Origin: Pseudoalteromonas sp049257235
GTDB lineage: Bacteria > Pseudomonadota > Gammaproteobacteria > Enterobacterales > Alteromonadaceae
NCBI RefSeq assembly: GCF_049257235.1
Contig: NZ_JBMMUF010000011.1
Span: 37,666-101,665 of the forward strand
Length of the DNA stretch: 64,000 nucleotides
Direction of reading: 5' to 3'
A model generated the notes under the pieces. The model worked only from the letters and a program-made list of their open reading frames with translations. It was not told the DNA's origin and ran no database searches. Positions 51,747 through 61,110 of this stretch are shown here, piece by piece. Positions within the stretch are counted from its first letter, which is position 1. Each line of letters starts with the position of its first letter. The translations under genes and the position numbers were made by a program.

Positions 51747-52151
51747 TTAACTCCAAAGCCCGAGAATAAAACCGATTAAGGTAAACTGCACGGTATGATA
51801 GCCACCATTAACCAGAAATAATTTAAGGGGTCGCTGCTCAAACAAGTAACTGATCCCAAATGAGGTCGCAACCCAAGCGATACCTGCAACAAATCCAGCT
51901 CCCACGGCAAAACCTAAATCGGGGTTAGGACCCAAAAACAAAGCAAAAGCGAAAGAAGCGATAAGTGAGAGGATAAACGCCAACAAAAAGACTTTTTTCA
52001 TTGATGCATTCGCCAAGTCGACGTCGGTCAAACCGCACCCATCAAGCCATGCAGATTTGAACATGTAGGATGAATACCAAAAACCACCCAGAACAAAGCA
52101 AGCCAAGGCGGACACAAAAACAGCAAGGAAATTTAGTTCAGAAAAATTCAT
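51747..52151 (-). CDS. DUF1761 family small membrane protein
   Basis: A 134-residue protein with four hydrophobic helices (about 5-24, 52-70, 78-96 and 115-132). The opening VSALACFVLGGFWYSSYMFKSAWL and the typical FxxGxxWYSxxxF pattern fit DUF1761, a poorly known membrane family. The start used is ATG 52151, since the frame's upstream GTG has no RBS. Function unknown. Confidence 0.75.
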   Translation of the reverse strand: MNFSELNFLAVFVSALACFVLGGFWYSSYMFKSAWLDGCGLTDVDLANASMKKVFLLAFILSLIASFAFALFLGPNPDLGFAVGAGFVAGIAWVATSFGISYLFEQRPLKLFLVNGGYHTVQFTLIGFILGLWS

Positions 52152-52275
52152 AAGATTACCCACTCAAGGCTAACACTTAAAGCGTAGTCTTTTATTAGCA
52201 TTACAGCAACGCTGTAGCCCCAGTGAAATGCGCTGACACGCTTATTTTTACTGGCCTAGAGCGCGAGCATACATC

Positions 52276-52698
52276 TTAATGGGTTGTCTCTGTCTTTTTA
52301 ATGGGGAACGGCTCACTCGGTGAGCCTTGGTGATACACCAAACGCCAATGGTCAGTGTCGCTTAAACGCCAAATCGACATCCGTGTAGAAAAATGCCATT
52401 GGCCGCCCTTTATCCGTCTAAGGGCAGCGCTATAGGATATTTGCACCACGGTGTCGCTGAGCATACGGCCTGTAAAATCTTGATTATGGAATACCGGTTT
52501 ACGCCCCTTAGATTGTTCTCTAGGAGCGCGCAGCAGAACACTTTCTTTGTTCATACGCCGACCATCAGTCGACACCTCAATGAAGTCATCATCAAGTAAT
52601 TCATCAAGTCGCGCAGCATCGGCACGTACTTCTTCGCGCATCAAAGTGCGCTCCAGCTCTATTAATTGCTCCAATAGCTGCGCTTTGATTTTACTCAT
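52276..52698 (-). CDS. NTF2-like / DUF4440 protein
   Basis: A 140-residue cytoplasmic protein with a probable cone-shaped NTF2-like fold (SnoaL/DUF4440): LIELERTLMREEVRADAARLDELLDDDFIEVS at the N-terminus and HFSTRMSIWRLSDTDHWRLVYHQGS at the C-terminus. The ATG overlaps the stop of the amidohydrolase gene, so translation is coupled. Such proteins may be enzymes or ligand-binding; nothing more can be read here. Confidence 0.78.
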   Translation of the reverse strand: MSKIKAQLLEQLIELERTLMREEVRADAARLDELLDDDFIEVSTDGRRMNKESVLLRAPREQSKGRKPVFHNQDFTGRMLSDTVVQISYSAALRRIKGGQWHFSTRMSIWRLSDTDHWRLVYHQGSPSEPFPIKKTETTH

Positions 52699-53995
52699 GA
52701 TTTTTTACAATATTCCCTTGTTTCATTACGAAGTCTACAGACAGCAGTTGCCCAATGTCCTCTAGTGGCGATTTGTCTACAGCAATTACATCAGCGTAGT
52801 AGCCGGTTGTTAATTTGCCAACTTCTTGTCCCATATTCAATACCTTAGGTGCGGCTTCTAAACTTGTCGCCAACGCTTGACGAGGTGTCATTCCATAATT
52901 TACTAACAGCACAAATTCCTGTGCATTATCGCCATGACGCGAAACCCCAGAGTCTGTGCCGAAGGCAATATTAATATCCGCGTTCAAAGCCTGTTGGAAA
53001 GAGGCTTTTACCACAGGTGCCACCGTTTGTATTTTCTCGACGATGGCTGCTGGCATGTTGGGATTATTGCCAACTTCTTTGGCTACTGTCACGCCCGCCA
53101 TTAAGGTAGGCACCAAATACGCTTTGGTTTTTTTAAACAACTTAATCGTGTCTTTATCTAAGTATGAGCCATGTTCGATAGAATCCACTCCGGCTCTAAG
53201 TGCAGCGGCTATGCCACCGGTGCCATGAGCATGTGCCGTTACAGGACGCCCTAAGTTGTGAGCAGTATCAACAATGGCACCCAGCTCTGCATCGGTTAAC
53301 TGTTGATTCAACCCCGCTTTTGTATTGCTCAGCACACCACCTGTGGCTGTAACTTTAATTACCTGAGCGCCAGATTTAACCATCTCACGCACCGCTCGTG
53401 CGCAGTCATCAGCGCCATCACATACCCCCATTCTTGGAGCGAATGCATCGAGCACCTCTTGACGGTAACCGTGCATGTCAGCATGTCCACCTGTGGGTGT
53501 AATTGCCTCTCCAGCGGCGATGATACGCGGACCTACCAACGTATTACTGTCAACCGCGCGTTGCAAAGGGAAAATCACCTCATTGCTGCCACCTAAGTCT
53601 CGCACCGTGGTAAAACCTGCCTCTACGGTGCTGCGCAAGTAGTTAACTGAACGCAAAGCATAGTCTGCCTCCACTTCCATCAACGCACGATGCGGGTTAG
53701 CTTTAGGGTCTCGCTCAAAGCCTAGGTGTACGTGCAAGTCTACCAACCCCGGGAGCACAAATTTCTGCTTTAGATCCACAACCGACGCGTTATCTACCCC
53801 AAGATCTGCTGGACTCAGATAGCCATTGTGAATCGCCTTTACTTTACCCTTGTGTACTTCAATCGTTTGCGCTGCCAATACCTGCGCATCTGCCGCAGTG
53901 AGTAGTTGCCCAGCATGGATAAGCGTTGTTTTTGCCCACACGCTGTTTATCGATGCCGTAATCAATGCTGCTGCACAGATCAATGCCTTGTTCAT
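52691..53995 (-). CDS. Exported metal-dependent amidohydrolase (prolidase-like)
   Basis: A 434-residue amidohydrolase with a signal peptide (MNKALICAAALITASINSVWA). Metal-site motifs are GLVDLHVHLGF (HxH), a Lys likely to be carbamylated in AQVIKVTATGG, HAHG, SIEHGS and FGTDSGVSRHG, in the order of the subtype I amidohydrolase superfamily (Xaa-Pro dipeptidase-like). It should cleave a dipeptide or an N-acylated compound in the periplasm. It is coupled to the NTF2-like gene. Substrate not determined. The start follows GAGGATGCGTC. Confidence 0.9.
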   Translation of the reverse strand: MNKALICAAALITASINSVWAKTTLIHAGQLLTAADAQVLAAQTIEVHKGKVKAIHNGYLSPADLGVDNASVVDLKQKFVLPGLVDLHVHLGFERDPKANPHRALMEVEADYALRSVNYLRSTVEAGFTTVRDLGGSNEVIFPLQRAVDSNTLVGPRIIAAGEAITPTGGHADMHGYRQEVLDAFAPRMGVCDGADDCARAVREMVKSGAQVIKVTATGGVLSNTKAGLNQQLTDAELGAIVDTAHNLGRPVTAHAHGTGGIAAALRAGVDSIEHGSYLDKDTIKLFKKTKAYLVPTLMAGVTVAKEVGNNPNMPAAIVEKIQTVAPVVKASFQQALNADINIAFGTDSGVSRHGDNAQEFVLLVNYGMTPRQALATSLEAAPKVLNMGQEVGKLTTGYYADVIAVDKSPLEDIGQLLSVDFVMKQGNIVKNHE

Positions 53996-54207
53996 GACGC
54001 ATCCTCGTTTTGTTTATTTTGTTTGTATTACTGTAGGTTACGAAATAGAGTTTCGTACACTTGCGTACAATTTAAGACATCATAGTTTGCGCATATAAGC
54101 CAGTATAACTCGACCAATTGCGCGCATTTTGATATAAAACAGCAATTATAAAGACATCTGGCTTGTGCAAAGTTAGCAACCAAGATGCAGCAACAATAGG
54201 AAATTTT

Positions 54208-55275
54208 ATGCACTATGCAGAGATCACGGGCTGGGGTAAATGCATTCCACCAGCGCGCATCAGCAATGAAGATATTGCTACCGTTGTCGACACTTCCGAT
54301 GAGTGGATCAGCAGCAGAACGGGTATCAAAGCTCGTCACGTTAGTCATGTTAGTACCGCTGAACTCGCTGCAGTCGCTGCACAACGCGCACTAGATTGCG
54401 CTGGCCTTGATGCCACTGACCTCGATTTGGTATTGGTTGCAACGTGTACACCGAGTACAGTGGTTGCCAACACGGCTTCAGAAGTACAGCAGATTCTGGG
54501 CGCTAATGGCGCCGCTGCATGTGATGCTAACGCAGCATGCTCAGGGTTTTTGTATGCCTTGCAAATGGCAACTGCACAAATCCAAGCAGGTATGATCAAA
54601 CGCGCAGTTGTTGTCGCTGCTGAGCGCATGACTTGGTATGTTAACTGGGCACGACGTGACAGTGCGGTACTTTTTGGGGATGGCGCAGGGGCTGTTGTAC
54701 TTGAAGCAACTGAAGAGAAAGTCGGCTTGCTGGCGTCAAAATCAGGTTGTGACAGCTCTGACAGAAGTATTCTACACATAGACAACTTTGGTTCGAACAT
54801 TAATAAGTACGAGGCCATTGGCGGGTCAGAAATTAACTTTATTGGCCCTGAAATTTTCAAACGCGCAGTCAAAGGCATGAGCTTAGCGTGTGATGACGTA
54901 CTCAATAATGCCCAATTAAGTCTTGATGACATTGACGTGTTAGTACCTCACCAAGCCAATTTACGCATTATTCAATCAATTCAACAGCGCTTGAAAGTTG
55001 AAGATGAAAAAGTAATGGTCAATATCGATGAATACGGCAACACCTCAGCGGCAACCATTGCCATTGCGCTATGTGAAGCGGTTGAGCGTGGCATGATCAA
55101 ACCAGGTGCAAATATTATGTCTGCCGCTTTTGGTGCGGGACTTACATGGGCTGCCAGCTATATTAAATGGGGCCAACGTATTACACCGCTGCGCCAAAGC
55201 ACAGCTCAATTACCACAGTGCACGCAAACAGGTTTAGAGCTTATCGCTGAAGCAGTAAAAGCGTGCCAAGAGTAA
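54208..55275 (+). CDS. 3-oxoacyl-ACP synthase III (KAS III)-like protein
   Basis: A 355-residue thiolase-fold ketosynthase. The catalytic triad is seen as Cys111 in DANAACSGFLY, His in VPHQANLRI and Asn in EYGNTSAATIA. KAS III normally condenses a short acyl-CoA with malonyl-ACP. It is about 35 residues longer than typical FabH because of a C-terminal tail (GQRITPLRQSTAQLPQ...). No plsX, fabD or acpP gene is near, so it is probably not the housekeeping copy. Start ATG 54208 behind AGGAAA. A specialised lipid or branched-chain priming role is possible. Confidence 0.87.
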   Translation: MHYAEITGWGKCIPPARISNEDIATVVDTSDEWISSRTGIKARHVSHVSTAELAAVAAQRALDCAGLDATDLDLVLVATCTPSTVVANTASEVQQILGANGAAACDANAACSGFLYALQMATAQIQAGMIKRAVVVAAERMTWYVNWARRDSAVLFGDGAGAVVLEATEEKVGLLASKSGCDSSDRSILHIDNFGSNINKYEAIGGSEINFIGPEIFKRAVKGMSLACDDVLNNAQLSLDDIDVLVPHQANLRIIQSIQQRLKVEDEKVMVNIDEYGNTSAATIAIALCEAVERGMIKPGANIMSAAFGAGLTWAASYIKWGQRITPLRQSTAQLPQCTQTGLELIAEAVKACQE

Positions 55276-55295
55276 GCACTCAAAACTAAGTAATT

Positions 55296-55319
55296 AAGGC
55301 CACATATGTGGCCTTTTTT
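55296..55319 (+). terminator. Rho-independent terminator after the KAS III gene
   Basis: AAGGCCACATATGTGGCCTT, a 20-base perfect palindrome followed by T5. Confidence 0.9.
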
Positions 55320-55403
55320 ATTGCACCAAAACATGCGCTACATCATGGCAGCACGGACAAATTCGGCTATGTTTTTAACATAAACCTGCGATGGGGTATG
55401 AAC

Positions 55404-55778
55404 ATGAAAAGACATGGTTTGCACATAGGTATAGAGCGCACTGATACACGCTTTTACATTGCGCTGGTGTTAGTTGGTACGCTGGAGCATCGTGATTACG
55501 AAGTGATCACGCCACTTTTTGATGATGCACTTGAGGGCATAGATGAACGTATCGTCGATGTATTTGTTGACGCAAGTGCGCTCGAAGGCTTTACAGCACA
55601 TGCCATGTGGGATGATTTCCAACTTGGAATGGCCCATCGCAACCAGTTTAGGCGTATTGCTTTGTATGGTCACAGCCGTTGGCAAGAATATGCAGCAAAA
55701 TTTGCTAATTGGTTCGTCAGTGGCGAAGTGCGCTATTTCAGTGAACAACACGACGCACTAACATGGTTAAATGAATAA
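55404..55778 (+). CDS. SpoIIAA-like / STAS-fold small protein
   Basis: A 124-residue protein with a SpoIIAA-like (PF11964-type) fold: GTLEHRDYEVITPLFDDAL, VDVFVDASALEGFTAHAMWDDF and RIALYGHSRWQEYAAKFANWF, typical strand-helix repeats. Bacterial members are small and cytosolic and often of unknown role. The start at 55404 is used because GGGG lies seven bases upstream; a longer frame to 55308 runs through the terminator of the preceding gene. It stands alone and is convergent with the M17 peptidase gene. Confidence 0.82.
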   Translation: MKRHGLHIGIERTDTRFYIALVLVGTLEHRDYEVITPLFDDALEGIDERIVDVFVDASALEGFTAHAMWDDFQLGMAHRNQFRRIALYGHSRWQEYAAKFANWFVSGEVRYFSEQHDALTWLNE

Positions 55779-55816
55779 TACATCGGAGCCACGGGTGTGG
55801 CTCCAATCATTGTCAC

Positions 55817-57184
55817 CTAGTGACCATACTTGTCATTGAGCATTGCATACACTGCGCGAATACCGAATGCTTCACCACCCACAGGGCGCCCCGGAAGATT
55901 TCTGATGTTCCACGCCATGACATCAAAGTGCACCCATGGTGTATTTGGCGCAACAAACTCTTGTAGATAAAGTGCAGCAGTGATTGCTCCACCAAATGGG
56001 CCTGCGCTGCAGTTAGTCATATCTGCCACATCACTATTGAGTAAGTTTTTATACTGCGCAAACAACGGCATACGCCATACAGGATCCTGACTTTGTTCAC
56101 CTGCGGTGCAAAGTAAGTTAGCAACTTGCTCATCGTTACAGAAAAACCCTGGTAACTCAGTTCCCAATGCAATGCGCATGGCTCCAGTCAGGGTTGCGAA
56201 ATCGATGATCAGATCTGGGTTGTCTTGTTGCGCTTCATCTAACGCGTCACATAACACCAAACGCCCTTCGGCATCGGTATTATCAATTTCGACAGTCAAC
56301 CCTTTGCGTGTTTTCACTACATCGCCTGGGCGAAATGCATTACGAGACACCGCGTTTTCAACCGCAGGAACGAGTACACGCAATTGCACATTTAGGTTCA
56401 TGGCCATAATGAGATTAGCCAAGCCAATTACATGAGCGGCGCCACCCATGTCTTTTTTCATCAAGCGCATACCTGCGGCCGGCTTCAAATCTAAACCACC
56501 CGAGTCAAAACACACGCCTTTTCCTACTAGGGTTACTTTAGGTGCGTTTTGTTTACCCCAGCGTAAATCAAGTAAGCGAGGCTTATTTTCACTGGCACGA
56601 CCAACAAGGTGGATTGTCGGATAGTTTTGCTCAAGCAATTCGTCACCAACCCACTGAGAGAACGTGCCATTGTAACGTTGGGCCAAATCACTCATCACTT
56701 CACTCAAGTGCTGGGGCATCATGTCTGCCGCAGGAGTATTTACCAAATCGCGCACAATGTTGGTCGACTCTATTTGCGCTACCAATTGGGCATACAGGGT
56801 GTCGTCGCTTATCAATAATCGAGCTTTAGGCGCATTTACTTGCTTATAACCGCAGAATTGATAACCACCCAGAGCAAAACCTAAAGCGATATCAGCTTCA
56901 TTGCTGCAATTTTTGAGGGTGTAATCAGCGTGGGGGAGCTTGGCTACCACATCACCTGCTGCCCACATATTCGTCGCGTCGTCACAGACAATAACCACAC
57001 ATTGGCTTTCGCCGCTTTGTGGGTTAGGAACAACACACACTTTATTTTGTTCGGCGTTGCCAGATACCCATGTACGCACAAATTCATCTTGTTGTTCAAG
57101 CCAGCTATCAAGCTGCGCTTTTTCAAATACAAAAAGTGGCACTAACGATGTATCAACTCGTGGTGTGTTTATAAGTAAATTCAT
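55817..57184 (-). CDS. M17 leucyl aminopeptidase family protein
   Basis: A 455-residue M17 aminopeptidase. The catalytic/metal-binding blocks are LVGKGVCFDSGGLDLKP (Lys and Asp), MKKDMGGAAHVIG, and NTDAEGRLVLCDAL (Asp, Glu, Arg). It forms hexamers with two metals per subunit and removes N-terminal amino acids from peptides. The N-terminal ~150 residues are a variable domain. Start ATG 57184 (MNLLINTPRVD); upstream frame to 57232 is not needed. It is divergent from thpR, with a shared 71-base promoter gap. Confidence 0.93.
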   Translation of the reverse strand: MNLLINTPRVDTSLVPLFVFEKAQLDSWLEQQDEFVRTWVSGNAEQNKVCVVPNPQSGESQCVVIVCDDATNMWAAGDVVAKLPHADYTLKNCSNEADIALGFALGGYQFCGYKQVNAPKARLLISDDTLYAQLVAQIESTNIVRDLVNTPAADMMPQHLSEVMSDLAQRYNGTFSQWVGDELLEQNYPTIHLVGRASENKPRLLDLRWGKQNAPKVTLVGKGVCFDSGGLDLKPAAGMRLMKKDMGGAAHVIGLANLIMAMNLNVQLRVLVPAVENAVSRNAFRPGDVVKTRKGLTVEIDNTDAEGRLVLCDALDEAQQDNPDLIIDFATLTGAMRIALGTELPGFFCNDEQVANLLCTAGEQSQDPVWRMPLFAQYKNLLNSDVADMTNCSAGPFGGAITAALYLQEFVAPNTPWVHFDVMAWNIRNLPGRPVGGEAFGIRAVYAMLNDKYGH

Positions 57185-57255
57185 TGCACACTCGCATTCT
57201 ATTACGGATACTGTTGAGGATAACAATTCCACTAGCTAAATGATACTGCACAGCG

Positions 57256-57804
57256 ATGGACACACAGACACCGAAGCATCTAGAACCCATGCGATTATTC
57301 TTCGCGCTGGGGTTGGATGCTGTGAGTAAAAACAAGATAGATAACTGGCTGCGTAGTCACGTTGAATTATCCAAACCAGCAACACAACAGCGAAACTGGC
57401 ATCTCACTTTAGCGTTTCTCGGCCAAGTCACGCAGCCACTATGTGAAACCTTAATAGCACGCGCGCACACAATCGCTAGCCAACCTTTTGAATTGGCACT
57501 CGACGAGCATGAATTTTGGCCGCACAACGGTATATTTCACCTCAAGCCAAGCTCTCCTCCACAGACGTTGGTACGCCTTGCAACAGATTTGCTTGGTATG
57601 GCATCCGAGCACCACATAAAAAGTGAACACAGCCGCTTTCGCCCCCATGTGACCCTTGCTCGCAATCTCAAAGCATCGCCGTTAGTCACCAAGCAGGTGC
57701 CTGCGATTCAATTACACTGTCATGAATTCACTTTGTATCATTCTACTCGGGATGAACAAGGATTGGTGTACAAGCCACTGAGCACCTTTGCACTGCAAAG
57801 CTAG
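57256..57804 (+). CDS. thpR: RNA 2',3'-cyclic phosphodiesterase ThpR
   Basis: A 182-residue 2H phosphoesterase with the two HxTx motifs of the family: RNWHLTLAFLGQV near residues 46-58 and SRFRPHVTLAR near 126-136. It hydrolyses 2',3'-cyclic phosphate ends to 2'-phosphate and was formerly described as 2'-5' RNA ligase LigT. The ATG at 57256 is used; MRLFFAL at 57289 is the alternative family-like start. It overlaps the convergent LETM1-like gene by 4 bases. Confidence 0.9.
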   Translation: MDTQTPKHLEPMRLFFALGLDAVSKNKIDNWLRSHVELSKPATQQRNWHLTLAFLGQVTQPLCETLIARAHTIASQPFELALDEHEFWPHNGIFHLKPSSPPQTLVRLATDLLGMASEHHIKSEHSRFRPHVTLARNLKASPLVTKQVPAIQLHCHEFTLYHSTRDEQGLVYKPLSTFALQS

Positions 57805-58187
57805 TCGGCATTTTTGTCTTTATGACTATGTTTAGGTGGTCGCGGATTGCTAAATGAGCTGGGCAAGATATCCACCCCCACTATTTTCGCTATTTTAACA
57901 ACGAGCGGAATAGTGATTGGCGCAAATGGTAAGACAGCGAACACGCCCAGCCCTAACCCTTTTAACAGGTCGACAAACTGCTCATTGGCTACTTGTAGCT
58001 CTTGCTTGCTCGCTTGGCGTTTAGTGTAACGCCGATAAATATCGAGCATTTCTTTGGTTTCTTCGCGCTCTTGCGCAAGCGCCCATTTAAGCGACACCAT
58101 GGCTCGACGAAGCTTCAACTTTTGCCGCCTGCGGGATATTTTAATAACCCGAACAGGCGCTTTGTGGAAGGAGCGATAAATCCGCAT
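57801..58187 (-). CDS. LETM1-like protein
   Basis: A 128-residue basic protein with one hydrophobic stretch (about 75-98, LLKGLGLGVFAVLPFAPITIPLVVKI). The pattern QFVDLLKGLGLGVFAVLPFAPITIPLV..GVDILPSSF resembles the conserved LETM1 domain in small bacterial proteins. A positively charged N-terminus (KISRRRQKLKLRR) precedes it. It is cytoplasmic or inner-membrane associated and its function is unknown. Confidence 0.76.
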   Translation of the reverse strand: MRIYRSFHKAPVRVIKISRRRQKLKLRRAMVSLKWALAQEREETKEMLDIYRRYTKRQASKQELQVANEQFVDLLKGLGLGVFAVLPFAPITIPLVVKIAKIVGVDILPSSFSNPRPPKHSHKDKNAD

Positions 58188-58410
58188 AACATCACTCTGA
58201 AACTTAATTGTTGTAGATTGTCACATACTTCACCAGCAGACACTAGCTTCACGTTCACCGACTCACTCAGCAACTTATTAATTAAAAAAAGTTTCACTTT
58301 GACAATAGTCGTAACTAAACAGTATTGAACTTAGTGTTAATTGTCTGTATACATTGCATATACACAATGACAACAAAGAAGCAATATCTGTATAAGTCTG
58401 GGGGACATTT

Positions 58411-60996
58411 ATGAATTTAAAATACAGAAAACTACAATCAGCTGTACGCTGCGCTCTACTGTCAACGTCTGCTATTGCTGTGATGCACAGCGGTGCAGCA
58501 TTCGCTGAAGAAGACACAAACGCTGAAAAAGCAGAAAAAATCGAAAAGATTGCGGTAGTAGGCTCGCGTGCTGCACCACGTTCAATTGGTAGCTCTCCAG
58601 TTCCTGTTGATATCATCGGCGCTGACGAGCTAGGCAAGTCTGGCAACACCGACATGCTTGAAGCTATCAAAGGCACGGTTCCTTCATTCAATGCGCATTC
58701 AAACCCTATTAGTGACGCGGCAACGCTAGTTCGCCCAGCGAACTTACGTGGTCTGCCTTCAGACAGCACGCTTGTACTACTCAATGGTAAACGCCGTCAC
58801 CGCGCGTCGGTTATTGCATTCCTAGGTGGTGGTATCAACGATGGTGCACAAGGCCCTGATATCTCAGTTATTCCAAGCATTGCTCTGAAGCAAGTTGAAG
58901 TACTACGTGACGGTGCTGCGGCACAATACGGTTCTGATGCAATAGCAGGTGTAATCAACTTTGTACTAAAAGATGCAAGCGAAGGCGGTACTATCGAAGT
59001 ACGCTCTGGTCAGTATTACGAAGGTGACGGCGATTCAACGCAAATCGCAGGTAACATCGGTTTACCATTTAGCGATGATGGTTTTGCGAACTTCAGCTTC
59101 CAATACAAAAATGCTGATGCAACAAGCCGCAGTGTTCAACGCCCAGATGCAGCTGCGTTTATCGAAGCTGGCGTACCCGAGGTACCAGATCCTGCGCAAA
59201 TTTGGGGTTCTCCAGAAGTAAAAGACGACATCACGTTATTCGGTAACATCGGCTTAGAACTTAGCAACACCGACGAGTTCTACATGTTCGGTAACTACTC
59301 TGAGCGTGATGTACGTGGTGGCTTCTACTACCGTAACCCGCACACTCGTCCGGGCGTATACTCGAACGATGGCGGCGAAACACTTCTTGTTGGCGACTTA
59401 ACAGGCGATATGAGCGGCAACTGTCCTACAGATATTGCTATTCCAACTAACGGCAGCGTATTAGACGACCCACGTTACATCAATGAAGTTGCAAACAATC
59501 CAAACTGTTTTGCTTTCAACGAAATGATCCCTGGCGGTTTCACTCCTAACTTCGGTGGTAACATCACAGATGCATCAATCACTGCGGGTGTGAAAGGCGA
59601 ATACGAAGACGGCTTCCTTGCTGGTTGGTTATATGATGCAAGTGCGTCTGTAGGTTACAACGAATCTCGCTACTTCCTATACAACACAGTGAATGCATCG
59701 TTAGGTCCAGATACACCTCGCGATTTTTCACCAGGTAAATACGAGCAGCTAGAAAAAACATTCAACTACGATATGAGCAAGTTGTTTGACTGGGGCTTGT
59801 ACGATGATGTGAACGTAGCAACAGGTGTAGAATGGCGTGAAGAAACCTTCACGGTTGTAGCAGGTGACGAGTCATCATTCAAAGTTGGCCCACTAACGTC
59901 TCAAGGCTTTAGTATCGGTTCTAACGGCTTCCCAGGCTTCCAGCCTTCGCAAGCGGGTGAATTCACGCGTCGTAACTACGCGGCATACGTTGACTTAGAA
60001 GCACTTGTGTCAGAAAACCTATTACTTGGTACTGCACTTCGCTACGAAGATTATGACAGCTTCGGTTCTACAGCTAACTACAAGTTTACAGCGCATTACA
60101 CATTCAATGACATGTTCTCAATGCGTGGTTCAATCAGCTCTGGCTTCCGCGCTCCAACAGTAGGTCAAGCGAACGTAAGTAACGTACAAACAAACCTAAG
60201 CAGTGGCGTGTTAGTAGACTCAGCGCTATTACCACCAACAAACCCAATTTCTGTACAACTAGGTGGTACAGAGCTTGAGCCTGAAGAGTCACAAAACTAC
60301 ACGCTAGGTGCAGTTTACCAAAATGGTGACTTCTTCATGACTGTGGACATGTACCGTATCGACGTTGATGACCGTATTTCTCAGTCAGACAAGATTGAGC
60401 TAACACAGAACGACAAAGATGTGCTTAAAGCTGCAGGCGTTCCAAACGTTGATCAGCTAGCGCAAGTAAGCTTCTTCACAAACGACTTCGACACCACGAC
60501 TAAAGGTGTGGACGTTGTTGCGAACTACAGCACTGACCTACTAGGTGGCTCATCTACGTTCAGCGCAGCATACAACTACAACAAAACTGAGGTTACTCGC
60601 TTTAGTGAAATCACAGGTGAGTTCAAGGTTCGTCGTCTAGAAGAAGACCTACCGAAGCACCGTGCAACATTCACATGGAACCAGAACTGGGATACGGTTT
60701 CAGCGTTTGTTCGTGCTAACTTCTACGGCGAGTACCAAGGCGTTCACGTAGACTATGATGCAACAGCGAAAATTGCTGACGCTTCATGGACATTCGATGC
60801 TGAAGTAACGTACCACGTGAGTGACTCTATCGGCATTTCAGCGGGTGCTCAGAACCTGTTTGATAATGAAGGCGAGAAACTTGATTTCGAAGATTCAGGT
60901 TTAGCTAACAACACATGGGGTGGTAAGTTCTATGAAACATCACCTTATGGTTTCAACGGCGGTTACTACTACGTTAAAGCGTCATACAGCTTCTAA
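58411..60996 (+). CDS. TonB-dependent outer-membrane receptor (second)
   Basis: An 861-residue TonB-dependent receptor. The signal peptide ends near residue 32 (GAAFAEE), a charged linker (NAEKAEKIEKI) leads to a TonB box-like KIAVVGSR, and the plug has NLRGLPSDSTLVLLNGKRRH, GAAAQYGSDAIAGVINFVLKD. The barrel ends YVKASYSF, with terminal Phe. It takes up an unknown large or iron-complexed substrate. No Fur-box-like repeat was visible upstream. It is followed by a terminator and a TPR-sulfotransferase gene. Confidence 0.94.
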   Translation: MNLKYRKLQSAVRCALLSTSAIAVMHSGAAFAEEDTNAEKAEKIEKIAVVGSRAAPRSIGSSPVPVDIIGADELGKSGNTDMLEAIKGTVPSFNAHSNPISDAATLVRPANLRGLPSDSTLVLLNGKRRHRASVIAFLGGGINDGAQGPDISVIPSIALKQVEVLRDGAAAQYGSDAIAGVINFVLKDASEGGTIEVRSGQYYEGDGDSTQIAGNIGLPFSDDGFANFSFQYKNADATSRSVQRPDAAAFIEAGVPEVPDPAQIWGSPEVKDDITLFGNIGLELSNTDEFYMFGNYSERDVRGGFYYRNPHTRPGVYSNDGGETLLVGDLTGDMSGNCPTDIAIPTNGSVLDDPRYINEVANNPNCFAFNEMIPGGFTPNFGGNITDASITAGVKGEYEDGFLAGWLYDASASVGYNESRYFLYNTVNASLGPDTPRDFSPGKYEQLEKTFNYDMSKLFDWGLYDDVNVATGVEWREETFTVVAGDESSFKVGPLTSQGFSIGSNGFPGFQPSQAGEFTRRNYAAYVDLEALVSENLLLGTALRYEDYDSFGSTANYKFTAHYTFNDMFSMRGSISSGFRAPTVGQANVSNVQTNLSSGVLVDSALLPPTNPISVQLGGTELEPEESQNYTLGAVYQNGDFFMTVDMYRIDVDDRISQSDKIELTQNDKDVLKAAGVPNVDQLAQVSFFTNDFDTTTKGVDVVANYSTDLLGGSSTFSAAYNYNKTEVTRFSEITGEFKVRRLEEDLPKHRATFTWNQNWDTVSAFVRANFYGEYQGVHVDYDATAKIADASWTFDAEVTYHVSDSIGISAGAQNLFDNEGEKLDFEDSGLANNTWGGKFYETSPYGFNGGYYYVKASYSF

Positions 60997-61020
60997 CAGT
61001 TAACTGTTTTGAATACATCG

Positions 61021-61046
61021 AAAAGCGGGCTTAGGTCCGCTTTTTT
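61021..61046 (+). terminator. Rho-independent terminator after the TonB receptor gene
   Basis: AAAAGCGG-GCTTAGGT-CCGCTTTT followed by T, eight-base stem. It separates the receptor from the sulfotransferase gene. Confidence 0.88.
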
Positions 61047-61110
61047 ATGCTTGCACTGACGTGTTTAGAGCGTTATGTTGAAATCAAAATAAAGTTTACG
61101 TTGAAAAATT

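Noticed and set aside
54345..54932. 195-residue open frame antisense to the KAS III gene
   Set aside because: Shadow frame; Ser/Ala-rich composition arises from codon bias of the real gene and no start signal is seen.
58341..58366. Possible LexA-like sequence CTGTATACATTG upstream of the second TonB receptor
   Set aside because: The second half ACAG is missing at the right spacing; only the CTGT half matches.
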